A stretch of DNA of 64,000 nt from Aulostomus chinensis (GCA_037954235.1 JBBMOA010000020.1:12763677-12827676); one strand, 5' to 3'; shown: positions 1-12,901, counted from the stretch's first letter. Notes: generated by a model not told the origin, from the letters alone. Numbers and translations are program-made.

Positions 1-219
1 AACTTGATGGGCAGCTTTTATTGAATTATTTGTAGTAATATTTTACTGTTTCATGTTACAGCAACGTCAATTAGGTCAGTACTTCTTTCTGAAGGTGCGT
101 TTGTGGGGCAAAAACACGGTATGTCCTTTCTCTCTCTCTCTCTCTCTGTCTGTCTCTCTCTCTTGCAGGACTTTCACTAACCCCCTTCCAGAGAGACAGA
201 CAGGTAGACAGACAGGCAG

Positions 220-288
<69 letters not shown>

Positions 289-2750
289 CAGCCATCTTCA
301 GTCTGCTCTGGTTAGAGGAATCCAGGGACCACGACCGTGTAAACAGAAACCTGATCTAGTGAGCAGGGTTTGGATTTCACCCCCTTCGTAGACCCGCTGA
401 TGATACTCGATCCAGCCCGGCTTTGGGAACAGGGCTTATCTGATGCCTCACAAAAGGCCCCTCTCACCGGCTCTCCATAACAGTGCACATCTGGTGCCTC
501 TGCAGGGAGCGATGTCGCTTTAGGTTCTTCTTCTTCTTCTTCTTCTTTTTTTTTTGAGGGGGGGGGGGTGAGCGGTGAAGACTGTCTTTTTGACTCCCTT
601 AGAAATCCACTTACACAAATGACAGGGGACTAGAGTCTATCCAAAGGTCTAAAGTTACAATTCCAAACATCTGGATTGAATCATAAAAATTGGCCACTTT
701 GTGTATGATTATTTGCAATATTGTCCACGGATACATGATAACAGTGAATTTACCCTGTCAATTTAGAAGATTGCATACTTGAAAATGTTGGTCTGTCTTC
801 AGCATAACCAGCGGGATCAACTCAAGTGTGATTCTTTGGCTTACAGTAACACGTAAGCACCGTTAGGGGGCACTGTCTACCTGATAGTGGAGCCTGTTAA
901 AACCAGTGAATAGAGAATTACAGTCCAACACTGACATGTTGAGTCCATACTAAATACATTTCTGACATATATAGTTTTTTAATTAATGTTTTTTCCCCAC
1001 AAATTCTTTCTTTTTTAAACACAAAAGAGTAAAATGCATATCAATAAAAGCAAAATTGATACAGAAAAACTTCGAAATGGTATAAAAAAACTTTTCATTT
1101 TGCTTTAATTCACTTTTCCTTTCATCAGCAAAAGAATGTCGCATATTACATGTATAAACTCATTTTTCCTAACTTTATCTAAATTTTCATTTTCATGCTC
1201 ACAATTTGTTATTTAAGAACTGATGAAAAAAAGTAGCATGAAATCTTCATCAACACATTTCAACGCTCCTTTTTTGACTCTCTGGTATTCATATTTACAT
1301 AAATGCATGCACAACATAAAACATTCATAAAGAAAGTCACTGTCACGATACCACATTTAATCCAACGTGCTTTTATTTCGAAGTGACCCACTTTCGACCA
1401 CTAGGGGGTAGTGTTGTCATCTTTGAAAAAAAAAAGAAGAGCCTGCCATGCAGGAAGCCGTTCAACAGGTTAATATACAGAAGGAAAAGCACAACAGAGC
1501 CCCTTTAACCTATTTATGTCTTTATTTAAACATCCTGCCGGCTCGCTGTGACTATTGTCTACTCCTTACCACGGAATTTAAAATCAGACAAAAGATCAAA
1601 CCTTTTCTACAATCTTAATTTATACCAGGCAGCCCATGAATCAGTATCACCATGGCAACCTTGGCTTCATGTGACCTACTGGTGAAAGTAATTCTGTTCA
1701 ATAATAATAGTCATCGGGAGTTTTAATTAGATTGGATACGTCCGCTGTAAAGGAGACGAACTTTCGCAGAGGGTCGACCCTGTTCATAAAAGTATTAGAT
1801 GTGAGACTCGGGAGGTTTTATTTGAGTGAATTTATCCTTCAGTTGTGACATTGGGACCTCTGGGATGTAAAGAAAATGTTCTCCTTCAGTCCATAAGTGA
1901 TGTGATAAAAGGGCTGGGTGGAGGTTCAGGGGAACATTAAGCCACATTCGAGAAATGTTTAGGAGGGAAAGTACACAGTTCCTTTACTTGAATCAAAGTA
2001 GAAATACCCAGATATAACAGTACTCGAATAAAAGTACCAATTCAATATTTTACGTAGAAGTATTTGACGTACGTGGTATTCTTGGGGGTGTTCCATCCTC
2101 GAATCACTGACCTCTGAAGGTCACATGCTCCAGCTGCTTGGTAAGTTTTAATTATGAAATCAAATGATGTCCATCAGGTTTGGTCATGTTCTCAATGCAA
2201 AATATACTTTTAAAGTAACCGATTCATTCATGTATGTACAGTGGAGTAAAAGTACATGTCCTTAAAGGTGTAAAGTCCCCTAGAATGCAAGTGGAGTACT
2301 TGTGCAGTTAAAAAAAGAAAAAAAAAAAGACAACAATCTCCCAGCCACTACCAGAACTCTACGTTCCACACATGTTCCCTGATGGCCGAGATGTTGCGTT
2401 CTTTAAAGCACCACGTCATTTTTACGAACATTCAGGGAACTTAATGGAGAACGTAGTGGAAGGGCGTTCCCTCGACGTCTCCCCACTGTTACCAAAACAT
2501 TTGCAGAACCTATAAGAACCTTTGCGGGATAATACCAAAGCGTTTTGCACCACTTTAATTTGCATAAAATGGACTTTTAGGGGGGGAGAGAAAAGGCTAT
2601 GGGAACGTCGTGTTCCTTGGAACAAAATGATGTCGTTTACCAGCAGCGGTCTGAGAGCTTTTAAGAGTCAAGTGGTTATTGATGTTTTAGCGGTCCTCCA
2701 CTGTGTAACACATTTGTGGGCTTGCGTCTCTCATGTCCGGGACTCGGTCC
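1..2750. other. Non-coding upstream region
   Basis: I see no supportable gene here. Open frames at 53-391 and on the opposite strand run through a CT/GA dinucleotide tract and encode only Ser-Leu or Arg-Glu repeats. The rest is AT-rich, with homopolymer runs and a (TTC)n tract near 528-546. The pyrimidine-rich stretch ending in 'cttgcag' near 168 resembles a splice acceptor but leads into no usable reading frame. The last few hundred bases are presumably upstream promoter sequence of the CD24-like gene. Confidence 0.6.
222..284. repeat. (CT)n microsatellite
   Basis: About 60 bases of uninterrupted CT dinucleotide. A second impure CT/GT-CT tract lies at about 128-162 and a GACA-rich stretch at 190-220. 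Together they form a compound simple-repeat cluster. Confidence 0.95.
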
Positions 2751-2779
2751 TCTAGGCTACGTCACGGAGCTGCAGCTGG

Positions 2780-2788
2780 TATAAAAAG
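2780..2788 (+). promoter_or_regulatory. TATA box of the CD24-like gene
   Basis: The sequence 'tataaaaag' lies about 115 bases before the start codon at 2897. With a usual TATA-to-start spacing, transcription would begin near 2810, giving a 5' leader of roughly 85-90 bases. The leader ends in an A-rich run (2863-2897) directly in front of the ATG. The TATA placement is seen; the transcription start is inferred. Confidence 0.6.
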
Positions 2789-2896
2789 CTGCGACTGATG
2801 CAGCGTCCACATTAGAGAGAAGCAGCGTCTGAGGAAGCCTCCTCCATCTGGCCAAACCACTGCAAAACAAAAAAAAAAACAAAAAAACAAAAAAAA

Positions 2897-3835
2897 ATGT
2901 CCAAAATGACCATCGTTCACCTCGGAGTGATTGTGTTCGCCATATGTTTATCAACCCAGGTAGGTTGGAGAATTTTTATTTTTTATTTTTTATTTTTTGC
3001 ATGAACAGCTGATTTTATCCTGTGGGTTTTATTTTGAAGGGCGTGAGGAGTTAATTTAGACAAAGGGAGAATGTATGAAAGATCAAATGATGCGGGTTTT
3101 TTTTTTTATTTAACGAGTTAAGATCGGCGTTTATAATATTTAATCTCCGTATTCGTCAGGATTACAGCCGGCTAGACTTGAACTCTCATGGGATTTTATG
3201 AATTCACGTTAGTGTTCATTGCGTCTTTGAATTCGTCCTTAAATTATTTTCTTTCATTTTTTTTAAACCTCTCATTCATGAGCATCTGCGAGTAAATGAT
3301 TCCAACGTCATCATGGACAAAGGGGAGAGAATCTAAAGTTTCTTAGGGCGCAGCAGTTTGCCCTGAGGAACCCGATACGCAGGCTACAAACGTTTCAGTT
3401 GACCCATTCTTCATCAATACATTTTTCGAACTTTATGACTTTAAAAACATGTTGTGACATTTTAGTTGCTCACTGTTTTTTTAATTATTAATTTGTAGTC
3501 CATCCCTTGCCGTGACCAATCCCTCTGATATTTATAATTCCCTTATTTCCTCATGTGACGTCAGAATCCGAGGCTTTTTTTTTTTTTGTAACCATCCCTC
3601 CCCTCCCTTCTCTTCTTCTCCTACCCCGTTACAACAGGTGGTCTCCCAGAACAACACAGACCCCACAGCGGGCGGAAACTCCACCTCTAACTCCAGCATG
3701 ACCACCATGGCCACAGACACCTACAGTAGTTCAGCCAACTCCACCTTCCCCACCGGAGCAGGGGTCTCACTGCACGCAGGCATCTTCTCCTCCCTTATCC
3801 CCATCATCATGGCGGCCCCTCTAATGCAGTGCTAA
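2897..3835 (+). CDS. cd24: CD24-like small GPI-anchored mucin (two coding exons)
   Basis: Coding exons are 2897-2959 and 3638-3835, joined at phase 0 (CAG|gtaggt ... acaacag|GTG), giving 86 residues against about 80 in human CD24. Residues 1-23 form a hydrophobic signal peptide. Residues 24-60 are a Ser/Thr/Asn-rich mucin stretch with four N-glycosylation sequons (N26, N35, N39, N55). Residues 61-86 begin with small residues (GAG) and end in a hydrophobic tail, as in a GPI-attachment signal. This plan matches CD24, a heavily glycosylated lipid-raft surface protein and ligand of P-selectin and Siglec-10 in mammals. Sequence identity in this family is very low, so the call rests on length, architecture, the two-exon structure and the nearby RTN4IP1/CRYBG1 synteny. 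The ATG at 2906 (residue 4) could be an alternative start. Another small GPI mucin cannot be fully excluded. Confidence 0.78.
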
Positions 3836-3900
3836 GCATCGGAGCCCCACAGCCCCATCTCTGCCTTAACGCTCCCATCCCGTGATCCCACCCAGTCCAG

Positions 3901-3901
<1 letters not shown>

Positions 3902-3956
<55 letters not shown>
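3902..3956. repeat. (CT)n microsatellite in the CD24 3' UTR
   Basis: About 55 bases of pure CT dinucleotide inside the inferred 3' UTR. Antisense frames through it encode only Arg-Glu repeats. Confidence 0.95.
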
Positions 3957-3959
<3 letters not shown>

Positions 3960-4734
3960 GCCGCCGTGTTGCACAGAGACCACAAGATGAACATGGATGG
4001 ACTCCACAACCCCTCCTTACATAATAACACAAATATGTAATTCAAGACATTTCTTTCAACGACAGGGGTGTGTGACTTTCAGCTGGAGATGCTCAGCACA
4101 ACCCCTTCAGCCCCTCCTTGCATGGAATCAAAAAGGAACAGTGGTGCACCCAGCTTCCTTTTTTTTTTGGCTTGCGTTTCCATAGTCACGCCATCACATT
4201 TTGGAGATGCTCAGGGCTGCGGTTGTCATGTAACATGTCTTGATTGAAATGCGGACCACTTGAGTGTACAGATTTTTTTTCCTCGTGGCTTCAATTCCAC
4301 CCGGCAATCAATATCAGAATGGTTTTGTCTGTTGGCGCATAGGAGATCAATTTAAAAACAAAAGATTGAGCCAAATGACAGTTTTAGCTGGAGTTTTTTT
4401 TTCCCCCCTTCTTTCCTTTGGCTCCTGAAGTCTTTTTATTAGAAATGTCAAAGAGATGTATGTAGCAAATAGGTCGCCACAGGACTTGTGTCAGTTTTGC
4501 CTTGTGATTTTTAAAGGAGTCTTTTACAAATGAGGGTTTGATTGACACCTTTTGGCCCCCTTCCTCCATGGGGTTAGACCCAGGAAATGACTGTATGTGT
4601 AACCATATGGGAAGGGTTTCATGTTAGATTTATATTCCCCCCCTCCCCTCCTTATAGTTTATATTTTGTATAAATGGAAATGTTGTACTGTTTATTAGTT
4701 TGGGTATAAGATGATGGAAGAAATGACGATGTAC

Positions 4735-4740
4735 AATAAA
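4735..4740 (+). terminator. cd24: Poly(A) signal of the CD24-like gene
   Basis: Canonical AATAAA about 900 bases after the stop codon, followed at about 15-20 bases by a T-rich segment ('tctttcttgtatttgtc') suitable as a downstream element. Confidence 0.65.
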
Positions 4741-4835
4741 CTGTGAAAAAGGAATTCTTTCTTGTATTTGTCTAAAAGTACTTCCATGTTTTGGATGGAT
4801 CGTGTACTTTATTGTATTTTTTTAAAACAAAAATT

Positions 4836-4925
4836 CACACACACACACACACGCACACACAAACACACACACACACACGCACAGAGGCACGCACGCTCGT
4901 GCACGCACGCACGCACACACACACA
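4836..4925. repeat. (CA)n / CACG compound microsatellite
   Basis: CA dinucleotide with interspersed CGCA and GCACGCACG units. It lies just downstream of the CD24 poly(A) signal. Confidence 0.9.
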
Positions 4926-4999
4926 AAAAAACAGCTGCTCCAGTATTTCAAGCTGTTCCATCATGCTATAATGTAAATTGATTCCCTCTCCTTCAAAAT

Positions 5000-6170
5000 T
5001 GCTTGTGTCCATAAAATGATTCGGCGAGTTTAAAGGGTGTGGTGATGTTATATCCTTCATGACTGGGCTGCCAGGAAGTCTAGACAAGCAGCTGATGAGC
5101 TACATAGAGGTGGACTCAGCACTCCCCGACACCCCCCCCCCCCCCAGATATCCACTGGATTAGGGCAGTGTACATCGACTACAAATGAAACAGCAACAGT
5201 ACCCCCTGTGGTATTCTAGTGATGCACATCCTAAACAAACATATAGATCATTCTGATTTGTCATTTGAGGAAACGATGACAGCGTGCAGAAACCTGTTGG
5301 CTTGTTCGAATATCCGTATCGATCCGTTACTGGAAGACGAGTTTAAAGAGCCCTCGAGGGACAGCGCTGTCACGTGTGTTTTTTTTCTTCTGGCTGTTGT
5401 GTAACTCTCTAGTCCAGTGCTTAGTTCTCTAACAGCTGTAGAACATAGAAAACATTAATATTTAACCAGCGATCAGTTCTCATCGATGCGAAATTGAAAG
5501 ATTATACAGGCTTTTTGTTGTACTGGGGGTGAATATTAGCATCGTGAAACAGATTCCTGAGTGTACATTTATCTGTTGGTTTTCACCTCTCGGTCTTGAG
5601 ATGTGAGAGTTGATACTGACTGAGGCTGAGGTATCAAACACCGTCTCTGCGGCGGCAGAGTGAGTGGCGGGTAGCTCGGAAATGCCTCAGCACCAGTAAA
5701 GCCTGCCTCATGACTCATTATCCCGGCCTATTGTCTCTCAATCCTCTCTGCACTATTAACCTCTCCTCACCGTCAACCCCCCCCCCCCCACCCCCCCCGC
5801 CCGCCGCCCAGTCCCATTTAACATCCCGTTTCCGGATCCATCCATTTACTGTCCTCTACCAGTGTGGTCTTCAGGGATTTTATAAAATGGTTTCTCCACC
5901 CCCTAAATGCTGTTAGGACCATGCTGCAGCAAAAGTTTTTCGACTGTTCTACAGGATCTGGGACTGACAACGCTGTGTAAGCTGCTGTTCATACATACTG
6001 GACTTAATCATCATTGTAGTTTTTTCAAATTATTGCGAGTATTTATTTCACGTTTTACATTGAAATGAATGATGTTGGGTGTTAAAGTTTTGCTCAAATT
6101 TGAAAATCAAGATATGATGCATTAAAATTGAAAACAAAAACAAAACCCACACGTTGTTACTGCGTATCCA
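5000..6170. other. Intergenic, no gene seen
   Basis: AT-rich sequence with C homopolymers at about 5132-5145 and 5777-5801. Short frames here lack splice context and family resemblance. Confidence 0.55.
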
Positions 6171-7090
6171 GGATGTGTGTCTCTCATCTTGACCTTTGAC
6201 CATCGAAATCTTCTCAGTTCGTCCTTGAGTCCCGGTGGACGTTTGTGCCGAATGTGAGGAAATTTACTGAAGTTGTTTTTTAGATATTGAACGTTTACCA
6301 CCTAAAACTTTTCAGTTTATTTTTGAGTCATTTGTGGAATTTAAAGAAACACCCTCAAGGCAGTCCTGAAATATTATATTTACATGAGGTGATGGTGACC
6401 TTGACCTTTGACCCTTGACCACTAAAATGTTTTCAGGTCAAGCTTGAATCCTAGTGGATGTTTGTTTTATATTTGAAGGAATATTTTCAAGTCATTTCTG
6501 AGAATTTTTGTCACTATGAGGTGACAGTGGCCTCGATCTGTGACCACCAAAATATTTTCAGTACATCCTCAAGTCCCAGTGGACATTTGTGTCAAATTTG
6601 AAGAAATTCACTCCTAGAGATCCAGAGATATCTGGGAGATATTGTGTACATCATCATCATCGTTGTCATCTTCCGCTTATCCGGCTGATCAGGTGGTCCT
6701 GATCGCAGGGGCAGCAGCCTCAGCAAGGAAGCCCAGAGTGTCCTCTCCCCAGCCGCTTCCACCAGCTCTTCCGGGGGAATCCCGAGGCGTTCCCAGACCA
6801 GGTCGGACATGCCTGGAAAACCTCCAGAGGGAGGCATCCAGGAGGCATCCTCACCAGATGCCCGAACCACCTCAACTGACTCCTCTCGACATGGAGGAGC
6901 AGCGGCTCTACTCTGAGTCCCTCCCAGACGAATGTATTGTGTACATGGGAAGCGACACTGACGTAATCAAAATCTTTTCAGTTCATCCTCAAAGCCCCAG
7001 TGGAAGTTTAGGTTAAAGATAATTGAGATATTGCATCAATGAGAACGGGACTGACGGACTGACAGAGGGATGGACGGACGCATGGTCCAC
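6170..7090. repeat. Degenerate tandem repeat (CTTTGACC ... TCAGTTCATCC type), split by a LINE fragment
   Basis: At least four diverged copies of one unit are recognisable, starting near 6186, 6400, 6525 and 6948. Each carries the order: TTGACCTTTGACC / (C/A)AAAAT(C/A)TTTTCAG / TC(A/G)T(C/T)CTTGAGTCC / GTGGA(C/T)(A/G)TTTGTG / GAAGAAATT. The array ends in a GACGGAC-rich stretch (7045-7082). A further isolated copy occurs near 36006-36146. This is a widespread type of teleost repeat; I do not assign a family. Confidence 0.6.
6652..6934 (-). mobile_element. 5'-truncated non-LTR retrotransposon (LINE) 3' end
   Basis: Read on the minus strand, the sequence runs from a 'ctctactccgag'-like segment through a degenerate coding end and finishes in 'ccggataagcggaagatga' plus a GAT/ATG trinucleotide tail (tail on the low-coordinate side). 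It is flanked by a perfect 12-bp direct repeat, TATTGTGTACAT, at 6640-6651 and 6935-6946, the hallmark of target-primed insertion. The remnant frame on this strand (about 6592-6870) resembles the C-terminal end that abundant teleost LINE copies leave behind (RTE/Rex-type by memory). The clade is uncertain; the insertion is well supported. Confidence 0.75.
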
Positions 7091-7099
7091 CGCTGTCTG

Positions 7100-10000
7100 C
7101 TGCGGAGGCGTGAAAAGATCGTTGCATCGTCCACAGCGGGACAGAGCCTCGGGGTTGTGACACCATTTATTCCAGATTTATAGAGCGCAACATCTAAAAG
7201 CAGTCCTCATCGCAGCTCACCTTAAAAATCTGGAGCGCCGCTTTCAATCCTGAGAGGTTTGACCGACTTTATTCAAGGTATCGTTTGATTCTATGTGTAA
7301 TTACTTGACGCGTATACATTCTTTTTCCACAGAAGTAAAAAAAAATGGTACTCTCTGACATGTCTATTTCAGTGTCTCTTGACAGTCATCCTACAACAGT
7401 GGGGAGGTCTTAGGCTGGCCCCAGGCTGAAAAAAGCAACCAACACTCAACGATAAATGCGATACGATCTATGACGGCGTCACAGAGTGTCCAAACAAAAC
7501 GAGGAAATCAATTTGTGACAGCAGTATTGCTGAAATATATTGGAATAAATTGTACGTTTGGCCATAATATTTTCCTGTTACTCACAACTCCTGTGTTAGG
7601 CTATAGTGGGCTCGTGTTTTAATGATTTCACACAGGCTGTGGGCTGAGGACGTCCATCCCGTTCTTTACGCGGGACGCGACATCTGGTGAAGGCCTCGAG
7701 GTGATTTATCCCAATTTCGCACACAATATCCGTCCAGCCTCAAGAGCACCGTGAGGGAGTTGCTTCCGATTTGTCGTAGATGTTCACCGGGACAGGAGGA
7801 CGAAGTGAAAAGATTTTGGTTGTCAAAATTCACCGTGAGAGTTACTTCTAGTTTTCCCTAACAGCGTATCAGACATGTTTTATGTGTGTGTGTTGGAAAC
7901 ACACCTCCCGACAGAGACAGTGGCAGACTTTATGACAGTTTTATTGATTCACAAAAGCGCATCTCAATTAACTCTTTTTCCATCATCCCTTTCCCCACTT
8001 ATCTTATTTCTGTGCAGCAAAACTTAGCTGAGTCACGTCAATACAGGCACTCAGGTTTCAATTTTTTTTTCTCCACTGGTCTCAATTTCCTGAATCAAAC
8101 ATTTTTCTCAGGATGTTTTTGAAAATGATCACATAATAAGACAAAAAAGATTTAAAAAAAAAAATCCCAAATCCACAAGACTCTTCATTTAGTTTTGGCC
8201 AGTTCTCTTGCGCTACATGCTAGTTGCTACAATATTGATGTGAAGTTCTCAAAGTGGTAGCTGTGTTTTTCCTGTGTACTGCATTTAATCTCTTTCTAAA
8301 TGTTGCTTCCAGTAATATAAGAAGAATTACTTCCTGTTTTGTTTTGTTTTTTTGTTTCTTGAAAGGGTTTGGAAGACAGCAGCAGCAGCAGCAGCAGCAG
8401 CAGGAATAGGGTCAGGTTTCATTATGATGCAGGTACCGGTTAAATCCTTATTATGTTACATTTACTGGAAATAAAATGACAGTATGAAATAAAACGAAGA
8501 CAAAAGAAGAAACAAAGGCTGAAATAAGAAAAACTTGGCAGGTGGCCGACTGAAACCCTCATATCTGCATATATTTTCGAAATTGGAATTTCCTAATTTT
8601 CCCCCTGAATGTCCGTGTGTTATTTGTGAAAATGTTACACAAATGACAAAAAAAGAGTCACTGATGTCTTGAGCGATCCAGACGTTGCCACAGAGATCCC
8701 TGCTAATCAGCCTGGTTATGTAACAGACAACAACAAGACTGTAACCTTCTCGTCAGAGTTAAAAAAAAAGACAGAAAAATCATTCATTTATGGTTCTTTA
8801 TTTCCCGGTGAGTTCTTTTCCTCTCCTCTGAAATATTTCCCGTGATTATCCAAATCATCTCTCTGTCTCTCCCATAATCCATACGGTCACCTCGTTGGTG
8901 ATGTCAGAAGTGACACCCAACAAACCTTTAATCATTGATTGGCACTGTGAATTATTCAGACGGTCGCCGCCGTGGTAGCGGCAACCTGCGTTTACTCTTC
9001 TACTGCTGACCCATATAAACGTATGAAGGCAACACATCCCCGTCATTCCTACGTGTCAACGGACGAAAGTGGGCATTTTTGTGATTGTGTGTGATGTCCG
9101 ATCGCTCCGGGTTAGGCCCCCTCCAACATGGGTTTTAGCTTTATAAAGAGTTCTTCAATTCCCGTGTTTGTTTTACGGACGTACACCTCGATGCGGTCAC
9201 GTATGAATTGTGTTTTTCGAAACTAGAGCTGAGCTTTATTTGGAGGGGAGGGGGGCTACGCTCATGAATATTTCAGCTCATACCTCAGACACGGCTCCGT
9301 GTCACACCTGTTCACCCTCGCAACGTCTCGCCTGAGGACCTCAAACTCTAACCCTCGCTGGCTGATTCATGCGAATGTTAAAAGCGCTTCAGGTAGCTGA
9401 CGTCAGCTCGCGGCGTTTGCACAGCTCGTCCACAGAGCAGCGAGCTCTTTCAATTTACATGGACGAGAGAGGAAAAAAAACAAACACTGGCAGACTTTCC
9501 AAAGCAACTTGTTTAGAGAAGAACGGCGAGTGAAACGTCCAGTTTGTGTGTGTGCCGAACACACAGGATATTTAAAGTATACATTTTGGAGTTAAATTTA
9601 CACAAACAAGGAGTGATGCTTCATTCTTTATATGAACCGTAGTAAATTTAATAATTCTGTTCATAGTAAGGAACAATTTCTTACAGCTTTATATTGAAAT
9701 AAACATAATTTCAACTTGTGAGTTCCACACTTACCACGTATCACAAACTGGAGTAGATCTATGTGCTCCGGGGGTTCAAGCAGAGCTACGGGAAATAGAA
9801 TGAGAATTGGTGACTTTTAAAAAAAATGTATAATAGATACCTGGAATACTACTGCAGTAATATTAGGATTTTGGCAAAGTGTTACATTAAAAAGAGCAGA
9901 CTTTTGAAAATACTGCAAGCTTTTGTTATTCCTAAGAATAAAGTGACAATCCTTCCAAAACTGAAATCCAGGAATGCCCTTAAACCTCTTAATATAATGG

Positions 10001-11250
10001 GTGTGTACCAAGACAATTAAACCCACGCAGAATTTGTTTGTTTTATGCACTCTATGTATATAGTTTTACTCATAGTAGCGTTATTTAGGTCTGCGTTTTG
10101 TTTCTGAAACCCGTTTTGAAAAAGACTTTCAATGTTGTCCAATCAAAAAGGGAAAAAAAGAAGGATAAAAGTTCAACAAACAGTTCATTTTGATCTAAGA
10201 TTTTTCCCAGCATATCTTTGTTTCAGATACTCAGTGACAAGGCAGCAGAACATATCCAGAGTTAGTGGGATCCATTTTTTTAACAAAGCCTCGTGTTTAT
10301 CCAACAGATTACCGGGTGTAAAAGTGTCAAATGGCTCCCTGCCGCGCATTTTACGCATTTGATGTTTTCCAAAGCTGTCAGATCAAAAATCTGCGTTGGA
10401 ATAAAACTCTCAAATTTCAACAGATTTTACACGTGAAGACACGGTGCTGCTGGCTGAAGACTAAAAAGAGAGAAAAAGCAAAACATATCAGCATGTTAAA
10501 AACAACACCATTCAAATGACTGAGAGCTTTTCTGAGAACCAAATTCTCCTCGATCCAGTTTTGTTCTTGTGTTTACGACAACAAGGACAAAGACGCTTTA
10601 CACACATTTACATTTTTAGTCAAGCCTTCGCTCTCAGATTTGCAAGGTTTCCGTCTCAAGAATATTTCCTATTAATTCTGACACGTTTGGTCTTCTTCTG
10701 TCGAAGCAGTACATTGCTGTTCCTGTGACTAACTTCTGTAAACCGGGCGCCAGTGGGTAAAAGTAAACCATTGATGGTGGCAAACGAGAACTTAGTCACT
10801 TAGATGTATTTTAACGGGACTCAGACAACTTAGTATAAGAACTTAAACTATAAATTTAGAATACTTCTATCTTTTACCTGTTGCATGTCTGTCAAAATCC
10901 ATTTGGTACAACCTTAACATTAGATCTTTACATTTGAACGGCCAACATCAATGTTGATGATATATTTGGGCCGCGATGAATTATCCTGAGAATTCTTCAG
11001 TTTATTACCGCTTTACTTTTCTTTTTTCTTTTTTCATTTTACCGCAAATGTCTGCTCCTGTCAATGTATGACATCATCCATCTCTCATTTACACGCAGCA
11101 GCTACAGATCTTTAGACGTTACAGAACTACCCCCTGGTCTCGCTAAAGATGGAAAACTAACGTATCGATCTTTTTTTTTGCATTAAAAGTTTCTAAAAAC
11201 GTGCAAACGTTGACGTATTTATATTCCAGTTTAGGCTTCACGGCTAAAAC
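7100..11250. other. Intergenic, no gene seen
   Basis: Non-coding with low-complexity A/T tracts and a short (AGC)n run at 8375-8402. Frames such as 7886-8122, 8855-9046 and 9817-10728 are short and AT-driven. None has splice context or recognisable motifs. Confidence 0.55.
8375..8402. repeat. (AGC)n trinucleotide repeat
   Basis: About nine AGC/CAG units, not in a credible coding frame. Confidence 0.9.
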
Positions 11251-11259
11251 CAACCACCG

Positions 11260-11500
11260 ATTCAATGAAGTTGTTTGGACTAAAAACTTCATCTGTATTT
11301 AGTGGGAAGAGGGAATTAAATGTACCCGCCTCAAAAAATTGGAAACGAGGGATCAAGCGTAGCATGTGGCCTGAAAAGAGTCCAACTGAGGGGAAATTTA
11401 TGTCTTTTCACCTCAAAATAACTAAACCGAGGGAACAAATTATAACTTTTTGCCCTAAAATAACCATGTGGAGGGGAAAATGTTCAGTCTTGTGGTCTTA
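11260..11500. repeat. Degenerate minisatellite (CTCAAAATAACTAAA-GAGGGAACAA unit)
   Basis: Four or so diverged units of about 50 bases, each with a 'CTCAAAATAACT'-like segment, then 'GAGGGAACAAATTATAACT'-like sequence. The same unit, in reverse complement, builds the arrays at 50455-50690 and 61340-61590, so this is a dispersed repeat family and not a local slippage product. Confidence 0.6.
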
Positions 11501-12898
11501 AAGTAGATTTAAATATATCTTTTTTTTCCGGACGTGAATGGATTTATCGTTGATTTGAAAAGAGCAAATGTTTCCTCTACTTAAATGACACAATAGACTC
11601 CTGAACCATCAATAAAACAAAATAATAACACGGCACAACAAACAGCCACATTTATCCCGAGTCGCGCTGTCATGATTTATCAAGCCAGTGATAATACCTG
11701 TTCTAACGTGCAGAAATGAACCTTTGGAATTTTTTTTTTTTTTACTCCTGGTCCAGCATGAATAACACAGCGCCAATAAGGTGTTGACCTCACGTCTGAG
11801 CACCGCTGCTGCCTCGCTCCCACATCAGATGTCTACCAGTGCGCTTATTCCACCAAGATCTTTTATTTCTATTGATCGAGCAGCCAAACAAGACCCTGAG
11901 GGACCGAACTGCTTCAATTAACTCCTCACAAGGTCGTCCCTCTCACACAACACATGTTTTTTTAGCGAGAATCTTCTCGCCTTTCGTTCTATTTTTTTTT
12001 TAAACTTTTCCCCTTTTGTTTGTAGACTGATTTGTCTGTTCTTTATGAAGCCGCGCTTGAGTACCGCAATGCTTAATAATATGTTGAGAGAGGGCATCCA
12101 CCAAAAATTGTCAATTAATTTCATAACAACGGTTTCAGGAGAATTTGTTGGATCCATAATGACATAAAAAGGAAGGATAAGGGAAAAGGCGGATGAAAGG
12201 TTCCGAAGCAGCTGAGAGGTTCTTCCTGCCAGATGGTCACTCCGACTCGTTTTTCCGCTGCAGCCTTAGTAGAAGCTTTGCTGCTGCTTTTCGAATACAA
12301 CGATGCTCATCTTTGCTGTATTAACACACAACTAAGGTACTCATTTGCATAGACGACGGCAAGCAGACGTGTCCGTTAATCTCCAATAGAATGACAATCT
12401 GAGCCATAAATGGATTCCCTGTTCCTGTCTGCACTTTCACTTGTTCACATCAAGAGGCTGCAGTCGCCACGGAAACCAAACAACAGAATGATCCTGGAAA
12501 GCTGTCCTGTTACATCTTTGTGCACTTACTGCAGTTTTTTTTAATACACTTCACATGCAACCAGATAATAAAAGGGTTTGCTCTGCTGTCATGAAGAATA
12601 TTTACTTCCTCTTGATAGCCTCGAATGACCCGCTTAACATGACAGGACCAAGAGCCCACGGTGCTAACCTGAATTCATAAGCAAATCAGGTTGTATCCCA
12701 GATTTACAGCACCACTGTCCCCGCTGTCTGTCCATGGCTACCAGACTCTGCGTCCTCCGAGAGCAGACCTGATCTAACTAGCTGCATATCTAGGACAAAC
12801 CACCCTCCAGTTTCTGCCTAACCTTTTGGAAGGACACCTGATGCCACATGATGGCACCTGTTTGCTGGGAAGAGCTTCCACCCACCCTGGTTGCACAG

Positions 12899-12900
<2 letters not shown>
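11500..12900. other. Intergenic, no gene seen
   Basis: AT-rich non-coding sequence without supportable exons, RNA genes or clear mobile-element ends. Confidence 0.5.

Positions 12901-12901
<1 letters not shown>

Larger units (their letters stand above)
3836..4755 (+). other. cd24: 3' UTR of the CD24-like gene
   Basis: No open frame continues after the TAA at 3833-3835. The region holds a (CT)n tract at 3902-3956 and U-rich stretches and ends at an AATAAA (4735-4740). A 3' UTR several times longer than the coding region is also typical of mammalian CD24. The cleavage site itself is inferred. Confidence 0.6.

Noticed and set aside
53..391. Frames through the CT repeat at the window start
   Set aside because: They encode only Ser-Leu/Arg-Glu microsatellite translation.
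6592..7016. 92- and 124-residue frames
   Set aside because: Part of the LINE fragment and the tandem repeat, not host genes.
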